Shown here: in pieces, positions 6,334 through 10,134 of the stretch
Numbering within the stretch: position 1 is the stretch's first letter
Layout: each line of letters opens with the position of its first letter
From: a candidate division GN15 bacterium
GTDB lineage: Bacteria; Zixibacteria; MSB-5A5; GN15; FEB-12
Length of the DNA stretch: 10,134 bases
Assembly (NCBI GenBank): GCA_014729205.1
Contig: WJKG01000051.1
Location: 1-10,134 of the forward strand
Reading direction: 5' to 3'
Position numbers and translations under genes: made by a program
The notes under the pieces: generated by a model
The model's database searches: none
The model's input: the letters and a program-made list of their open reading frames with translations, nothing else
What the model was told of the DNA's origin: nothing

Positions 6334-6828
6334 TCAGGGGAGTTCGACGAGGTGCTTGCGTTTGGTCAGGCCGCGGGCGCCGGCCAGGTAACAGAAGCCG
6401 ATGAACAGCGCCACCGCGGAGTAGATATAGTCGTTCGGGGGAAGCGTAGTACTTTCGGGCTGCATGAAGAACTGCGGAATGATGAACAGCCCTCGGAGCG
6501 TGTAAACAATGGCAATCACCCACAGAACCGGTACCATGAGCGGTAACTGGCGGTAGCGACCTGAGCCTGAGAGGCCATAGAGGCCAAAGATCCAGAAGAT
6601 ACCAGCGATGAACAGCGTGACGAGCGGTGGAATCAACGAGCCCTCGCGGGCCAGCTGGGTCATCTCGTAACCGGCTCCGAAGTACTCATAGGCCCACGGG
6701 CCGAGGAAGACAATGGCTACGTGCACAAAGCCGAAGATGATATTCATCAGGCCGCCGACAAACAGCCAGGCACGGAATCGAGTTGGGATAATCTCTTCGT
6801 AGGGTTTGTTAGCAGTCGTTTCGGGCAT
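6334..6828 (-). CDS. Four-helix integral membrane protein of unknown function
   Basis: 164 residues. Four hydrophobic segments are clear: about 20-43, 65-86, 95-118 and 134-152. Positive residues cluster at the N-terminus (R17, R19), in the middle loop (R91, R93) and at the C-terminus (R152, K156, R157, K158), so both ends should be in the cytosol. A mid-loop Y-E-Y-F-G-A-G-Y-E-M (47-56) after the first helix looks like a conserved family mark, but I cannot name the family. It begins 33 nt after the stop of the GH108 muramidase on the same strand, so the two are probably one operon. A holin-like or export-helper role for the muramidase is possible but unproven; at four helices and 164 residues it is larger than most holins. 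It has a short AGGA close to the start and no signal peptide apart from helix 1. Confidence 0.8.
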   Translation of the reverse strand: MPETTANKPYEEIIPTRFRAWLFVGGLMNIIFGFVHVAIVFLGPWAYEYFGAGYEMTQLAREGSLIPPLVTLFIAGIFWIFGLYGLSGSGRYRQLPLMVPVLWVIAIVYTLRGLFIIPQFFMQPESTTLPPNDYIYSAVALFIGFCYLAGARGLTKRKHLVELP

Positions 6829-6861
6829 AGTCCTACAAGCAAGCGAAGAAAAGGTGAATTG

Positions 6862-7431
6862 TCAAGCGGGGTCGAGGCGACTGAGCCAGCCGTCGAGGAA
6901 GACCCGCTGCGTTGGGGTTCCACGAACACGTGCCAGGTAGTGTTCGCCCTGGCGGATGGCGAGGGCAATGGTGAGCGTTCTTGAGCGGCCCGTGTTGTGG
7001 ATGTGGTCAATAGCGGTCTGGGTGCGCGGGCCAATGATGCCATCGATGGCGAGTTGCGGACAGTTGGGTGAGCTAAGCAGGCTGATGATTTGCTGCAGGA
7101 TGCTGGCTGCCCGTGAGGCCCCGAGATGGGCAGCCAGATCCAGCAGCCGGTTGGCAACGCGTTGCGAGGCGATACGCCCACCGCCGATCCGATCCCAGTA
7201 GTACTCGCGGTACCAGTTGGTGACCTGGCGTTTCAGGCAGGTCAAGTCGGTCAGGAGGTCGGGGAAGGCCGGATGCTCCCGGGACGCATCAATGAAGCGC
7301 CAGCCGGGCCAGTCGGGATGGTGATGGCGCGAGATGCCGGCATAGGTCTCACCGCCTTCGTCATGGGGATGATGGTTCCATCCGCCCTCGCGCGCGAGCA
7401 GACCGGTCAGAGCGGTTTGGAAATCGGCCAT
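6862..7431 (-). CDS. GH108 N-acetylmuramidase (endolysin-like) with peptidoglycan-binding domain
   Basis: 189 residues. The N-terminal half carries the GH108 signature: E15-G-G-W (catalytic Glu), then H-P-H-D-E-G-G-E-T-Y-A-G-I at 21-33, matching the family pattern E-G-G-x-x-x-x-P-x-D-x-G-G-x-T-x-x-G-I. The C-terminal half (about 105-187) is a PG_binding_3-type domain with D130-G-I-I-G-P-R-T and a terminal F-L-D-G-W-L-S-R-L. The enzyme cuts the MurNAc-GlcNAc backbone of peptidoglycan. Homologues are phage endolysins and host-adopted muramidases, including TtsA, needed for typhoid toxin release. There is no signal peptide, so it needs lysis, a holin or another route to reach the wall. No phage structural gene is nearby. 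The start is fixed by AAGGAG 6 nt upstream. The membrane protein just downstream is the only obvious partner. Confidence 0.9.
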   Translation of the reverse strand: MADFQTALTGLLAREGGWNHHPHDEGGETYAGISRHHHPDWPGWRFIDASREHPAFPDLLTDLTCLKRQVTNWYREYYWDRIGGGRIASQRVANRLLDLAAHLGASRAASILQQIISLLSSPNCPQLAIDGIIGPRTQTAIDHIHNTGRSRTLTIALAIRQGEHYLARVRGTPTQRVFLDGWLSRLDPA

Positions 7432-7437
7432 GAAGTT

Positions 7438-7443
7438 CTCCTT
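7438..7443 (-). promoter_or_regulatory. Ribosome binding site of the muramidase gene
   Basis: AAGGAG on the minus strand, 6 nt before the ATG at 7431; strong and well placed. Confidence 0.7.
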
Positions 7444-7531
7444 CCCGAGGTGGTGTTGGGCCTCGCCCGAGCCATTGGGGCGGGCGTGTCGCGTTCATCC
7501 CTGGGGCTGAAGAGGAAATCTGGTGCGATGT

Positions 7532-7576
7532 TGTAGAGAAAGTGTACGGGGGAGATTAGTTGGGATTTGCTCTACA
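7532..7576. repeat. Inverted repeat TGTAGAG ... CTCTACA upstream of the muramidase
   Basis: Perfect 7-bp arms 31 nt apart; adding AAA/TTT with one bulged G extends the stem to 10 bp. It lies about 100-145 nt upstream of the muramidase start, so it could fold in the 5' leader or act as an operator. The loop is long and the arms short, so chance is possible. Confidence 0.3.
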
Positions 7577-7623
7577 TGAGGAGTTCGCCTGAAGAGTTGG
7601 GTTGCCGGTCAGAGCGAGTTCAA

Positions 7624-7662
7624 CCGATAAGCGCCGGGGACAAGAGTTCTCCGACAAGCGTC
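7624..7662. repeat. Imperfect direct repeat CCGAYAAGCGYC
   Basis: CCGATAAGCGCC (7624-7635) and CCGACAAGCGTC (7651-7662) match at 10 of 12 bases with a 27-bp period. A weaker third copy (GGGACAAGAG, 7637-7646) sits between them. Could be a set of regulator sites or part of a decayed repeat. Confidence 0.25.
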
Positions 7663-7811
7663 GGGCCACCCCACACTCCGTGCCCGAGTTGATACTGATT
7701 GTGATGTGCCATGCGTCGAGGTTTCCTCAGACACGTCTCTCGGCGATAGGCCAGGATGCCGCCCACATGAATTTCGCGGAAGAAGCCACCGCAAGGGATT
7801 CGGATTCCGGG

Positions 7812-9404
7812 CTACTTCAGAAGAAGCATCTTCTTAGTCGCGGTGGCGTTGTCGGTTGTCAGTCGGTAGAAGTAGACTCCGCTGGCGACAACATCGCCGT
7901 GCTCGTTCGTGCCATCCCAGACAATAGAGTGCACACCCGCAGACATGATCCCGCGAGCCAGCGTCCTGGTCGTCTGGCCGAGCGCGTTGTAGACCTGAAG
8001 CGTGACATTGGAGCGTCGTGTAAGCGCGAAGCTGATTGTCGTGGTAGCGTTGAACGGGTTGGGGTAATTTTGCTCGAGCCTGAACCCTCGCGGCAATGGC
8101 GATTCGCCCTGGTCGTCGTCGATACCGGTGGGCGTGTCGACTGTGAACAGGGCGTAGGTGCCGTCCTGGTCAAGCGAGGCAGTCACGAGGTTGAGCGCCG
8201 TGTCGAGGATGCTGGGCTGTTCAAGCCATTGTCCGATCTGCCTGTCCCACCGAAACACGGAGAGCAGAGCCTCCGCCGTGGAATCGGCGAGCGCCAGATC
8301 GCTATCGTCGTAATGGATGGCAAGCGAGCTCTCTGCACCCAGGTCAGTCTGGGGGTAGAGGTCGAGGTGGTGGACGTGACCCGCCTGGAGGGCATCTGGG
8401 GCGATCCCCTCGCGCAGCGGGGGATACCGGGTGGCCATGACGGTGACTCGCTCCAGATTCGCGATGGTAGTATCCAGGCTCAGGGTTGGGTTGTGCTCGC
8501 CGCCGAAGAGCTCGTTGATTTCAAGCGGGTCGGAGAGCGCGACGGACTGGAAGTCGGTGTCAAAGAAGAAAGTGTCAGCGGAATCATCAACAGCCCAGAC
8601 GCGGAACGTGCCGGTAGATGAGGTATCATCGGCAGCGACGGTGGCTTCATAGGCGTTATTGTCCTGGACGAGCGAGTGGTCCAGTACGCCGCCCGTATCC
8701 GGCAGTTGCTGCAGGGTGGGTATGGCGGGGAAGGCCTGCATGGTCCGCAATCGGAAGTCCAGGCTGATGCCATCAAAGTCGGCGAAAGGGATGGCTGGGT
8801 ACTCTCCCTGGATCGGGTCGAGAGTCATTTCCAAGCTGTCGCCATCGGCGGAAGCCGTGTAGACAGTGTTGTATTTTCGATTCACGGCGCTGCCGTCGAA
8901 TGCAGCTACTCCGGAGTACCAGGAGTAGGGCGAGTTGCGCTTCTGGCCAGTATCAAGGTAGCCCGGGCCGGCGACCAGAACGGTGTCATCGACTCGTGAG
9001 CCAAGGATGACGATGTAGCCGGAGTCCGAGGTCTGACCTTGATAGAAGGACCTGGTGTATTTGGGCCGGTAGTTAACGACTTTGACAGCCGGCAGTGGGG
9101 TGTTGTCGATGTAGCTTCGGACGTGTACCACCCGGGGTTTGGCGAGTGGTGGACTGTGGTTCACGACGAACTCAAGTAGCGCGCCAACATCGTAGTCAAG
9201 GTTGGCGAGGTCGTCATTGGGACCGAAGAAGTAGTCGTTGCTTCCATCGAGATAGCGCTCGTCGGGCTTGATGATGGGGGCGAGGACGGTGTCATAGGCA
9301 TCCTCTAGTGTCAACTCCAGGAAATCCCAGCAGGAGACGCCGTGATAGATGTACTGGTTGGTGAGTTTGCAGTTGGGCAGTTCGTACATTCTGGCCCACG
9401 ACAA
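7812..9404 (-). CDS. C-terminal part of a secreted CLCA-like metalloprotease, with sorting-type domain (frameshifted from its N-terminal part)
   Basis: 530 codons if begun at a TTG at 9404, but no ribosome binding site precedes it, and the protein sense clearly continues further upstream in this frame (S-S-Q-G-P-S-S-S-E-L-S-W-A-R-M-Y). It is the continuation of the zincin half to its right, one base out of frame. The opening part (M-Y-E-L-P-N-C-K-L onward) is the end of the catalytic module. A segment with P-L-P-A-V-K-V-V and T-S-D-S-G-Y-I looks like a carboxypeptidase-regulatory-type beta-sandwich. After long beta-rich stretches, the last 85 or so residues hold N-Y-P-N-P-F-N, V-Y-N-A-L-G-Q, W-D-G, S-G-V-Y-F-Y-R-L and a final K-K-M-L-L-L-K: a FlgD-Ig/type IX secretion A-type sorting-like domain. 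It is thus probably carried across the outer membrane or anchored at the surface. Domain calls at the C-terminus are sure; the middle is less clear. Confidence 0.85.
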   Translation of the reverse strand: MSWARMYELPNCKLTNQYIYHGVSCWDFLELTLEDAYDTVLAPIIKPDERYLDGSNDYFFGPNDDLANLDYDVGALLEFVVNHSPPLAKPRVVHVRSYIDNTPLPAVKVVNYRPKYTRSFYQGQTSDSGYIVILGSRVDDTVLVAGPGYLDTGQKRNSPYSWYSGVAAFDGSAVNRKYNTVYTASADGDSLEMTLDPIQGEYPAIPFADFDGISLDFRLRTMQAFPAIPTLQQLPDTGGVLDHSLVQDNNAYEATVAADDTSSTGTFRVWAVDDSADTFFFDTDFQSVALSDPLEINELFGGEHNPTLSLDTTIANLERVTVMATRYPPLREGIAPDALQAGHVHHLDLYPQTDLGAESSLAIHYDDSDLALADSTAEALLSVFRWDRQIGQWLEQPSILDTALNLVTASLDQDGTYALFTVDTPTGIDDDQGESPLPRGFRLEQNYPNPFNATTTISFALTRRSNVTLQVYNALGQTTRTLARGIMSAGVHSIVWDGTNEHGDVVASGVYFYRLTTDNATATKKMLLLK

Positions 9405-10134
9405 TTCGCTCGATGACGGGCCCTGGCTGGATAGTGGGAGTCCATGTAGCCGTAGTTGGCAATCTGCGGGCAGGGCGCGGTATCGAATCTGGGCAGATAC
9501 TCATCATACAGCCCCAGCATGTAGTGACCGAGTTCGTGGACAAAGGTGCGATAATGCTTCGGCGTATTGGGGTCAAGCGGGACTTCGGTGGCGCTGAGGT
9601 TTCGTCCCTTGTCGGTGGTGCCGTAGAACTTGCGAGGCATCCAGAGCTTGGCCCAGGAATAGGGGCGGTAGATGCCTCCGGTATTGGCACGCGGCCATTC
9701 GACGTTGTTGGCGCGTACGAGCACGTCGGCGCCATTCCTGGCGAAGTCGTAATCGTGGATTTCGATCGTATCCAGGCGGATCTGGCCGTCGGTGACATCG
9801 TACAGGTAGTTGGAGGCGCTGCGGAACGCGGCTATGAGATTGGTGAGGTAATCCTGCCGCATTTCCCACTCGACGGTAACCATCAGGTTGTAGGCGATAG
9901 TGGTATGGTCCATGAGCACTTTCTGAACGCGGGCGGTGTCCAGCTCGGTGTAATACATGTGGTAGGCAAGCGAATCGAACCTGGCGTTGTCCAGATGTAC
10001 CGAGAACGCGGTACCGGGGCGGAAGTCATCGCCCTTGACTGAGGGTCGTGAATACAGGTGTGCGTAGAGCTTCACGGAATCTCCGGTAGCGAGCTCGGGA
10101 TAGTTGAGCTTGATCATGCCGGTGGAGTCGGTGG
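9311..10134 (-). CDS. Catalytic (zincin) part of a CLCA-like metalloprotease, cut by the right edge and frameshifted at its end
   Basis: The frame is open past the right edge (T-D-S-T-G precedes the first internal Met at 10117), so the true start and signal peptide lie outside. At 9497-9538 it encodes H-E-L-G-H-Y-M-L-G-L-Y-D-E-Y, an HExxHxxxGxxDEY zinc site: two His ligands, the general-base Glu, and an Asp/Glu as third ligand. The same spacing and D-E-Y ending occur in the N-terminal hydrolase domain of animal CLCA proteins (H-E-W-A-H-x-x-x-G-V-F-D-E-Y), which also have bacterial relatives. The upstream segment with F-R-S-A-S-N-Y-L-Y-D-V-T-D-G-Q-I (about 90-105) fits that domain. Reading stays sensible through N-Y-G-Y-M-D-S-H-Y-P (near 9430) and then becomes meaningless, ending at 9311. 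Sense resumes one base back in the frame of the 7812-9404 gene. It is therefore the front part of one larger protein. Zinc motif certain; CLCA kinship likely. Confidence 0.82.
   Translation of the reverse strand, partial: TDSTGMIKLNYPELATGDSVKLYAHLYSRPSVKGDDFRPGTAFSVHLDNARFDSLAYHMYYTELDTARVQKVLMDHTTIAYNLMVTVEWEMRQDYLTNLIAAFRSASNYLYDVTDGQIRLDTIEIHDYDFARNGADVLVRANNVEWPRANTGGIYRPYSWAKLWMPRKFYGTTDKGRNLSATEVPLDPNTPKHYRTFVHELGHYMLGLYDEYLPRFDTAPCPQIANYGYMDSHYPARARHRANCRGPECTNCPTANSPTSTSITASPAGISWS
9405..9433 (-). other. Apparent -1 frameshift joining the two halves of the metalloprotease
   Basis: Up to the Tyr codon at 9431-9433 the catalytic frame makes sense; from about 9423 downward the frame one base back reads G-P-S-S-S-E-L-S-W-A-R-M-Y and on to the sorting domain. 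Restoring one base, for example in the GGGCCC run at 9418-9423, gives a continuous P-A-R-G-P-S-S-S-E-L-S-W-A-R. No X-XXY-YYZ slippery heptamer is in register, which argues against programmed frameshifting. A sequencing or assembly slip or a real recent mutation are both possible. Confidence 0.75.

Larger units (their letters stand above)
7444..7811. other. Gene-free stretch between the metalloprotease and the muramidase
   Basis: I find no convincing gene here on either strand. A TTG-started 61-codon frame at 7609-7794 (minus) has no ribosome binding site and a composition (R, S, T, P) typical of chance reading. The stretch must hold the 3' end of the protease transcript and the promoter of the muramidase, but I see no strong terminator and no good -35/-10 pair. 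Two structures stand out and are listed separately: a long-spaced dyad (7532-7576) and an imperfect direct repeat (7624-7662). It may contain a degraded repeat or pseudogene remnant. Confidence 0.5.

Noticed and set aside
6862..7431. Prophage remnant around the muramidase
   Set aside because: No integrase, structural, packaging or recognisable holin genes and no attachment-like repeats are visible in the flanking sequence.
7609..7794. Possible 61-residue gene (minus, TTG start) between protease and muramidase
   Set aside because: Non-ATG start without ribosome binding site, no recognisable domain, R/S/T/P-rich chance composition.
7602..8621. Long plus-strand open frame (339 codons) opposite the metalloprotease
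   Set aside because: It lies antisense to the sorting-domain part of a clear protein, shows no domain or ribosome binding site, and has the R/V/G/E-rich make-up of a shadow frame in GC-rich DNA.
9405..9433. Programmed -1 ribosomal frameshifting in the metalloprotease
   Set aside because: The GGGCCC run is not in the register needed for an X-XXY-YYZ slippery heptamer, and no clear downstream stem was seen; a base loss is simpler.
1..10134. tRNA, rRNA, CRISPR arrays, insertion sequences
   Set aside because: Read through both strands by eye; no cloverleaf-like tRNA, regular spaced repeats, transposase or terminal inverted repeat pair was recognised. A covariance-model scan could still find a small RNA I missed.

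Overview
The window reads as a chromosomal segment of a moderately GC-rich bacterium, most likely from the FCB superphylum (a candidate Zixibacteria-, Latescibacteria- or KSB1-like lineage). The main clue is the C-terminus of the last gene: an 'NYPNPFN' motif followed by a FlgD-Ig/type IX-sorting-like domain ending in K-K-M-L-L-L-K. That architecture is common in FCB lineages. A secreted C69 dipeptidase and a TPR-TlpA thioredoxin fusion fit the same picture. This placement is inference; there is no rRNA or other strong marker here.

Layout. (1) 1-2755, minus strand: an encapsulated-ferritin-type protein (EncFtn), then egtB, then egtD, which runs off the left edge. Together they form a possible iron-handling and ergothioneine module. 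(2) 2756-2927: a divergent intergenic region with a TTGAC-N8-GTCAA dyad and good ribosome binding sites on both sides. (3) 2928-6236, plus strand: a secreted C69-family dipeptidase, then an exported TPR-thioredoxin protein with its own promoter and a strong terminator. (4) 6334-7431, minus strand: a GH108 muramidase followed 33 nt later by a four-helix membrane protein of unknown function. (5) 7432-7811: a gene-free stretch with weak repeat structure. (6) 7812 to the right edge, minus strand: a large secreted metalloprotease with an animal-CLCA-like zinc motif (HExxHxxxGxxDEY) and a C-terminal sorting-type domain, split by an apparent one-base frameshift near 9418-9433.

How the genes may work together. 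EgtD trimethylates histidine to hercynine and EgtB, a non-haem iron enzyme, adds the sulfur; EncFtn oxidises and handles ferrous iron. All three touch thiol/iron redox balance and could be co-transcribed. The other genes concern the cell envelope and outside: two proteases, a periplasmic thioredoxin and a peptidoglycan hydrolase. No phage, transposon, CRISPR array, tRNA or rRNA is visible.

The points most worth following up are the EncFtn core that lacks a targeting tail and a neighbouring encapsulin, the bacterial CLCA-like zincin with its frameshift, and the lone muramidase/membrane-protein pair.
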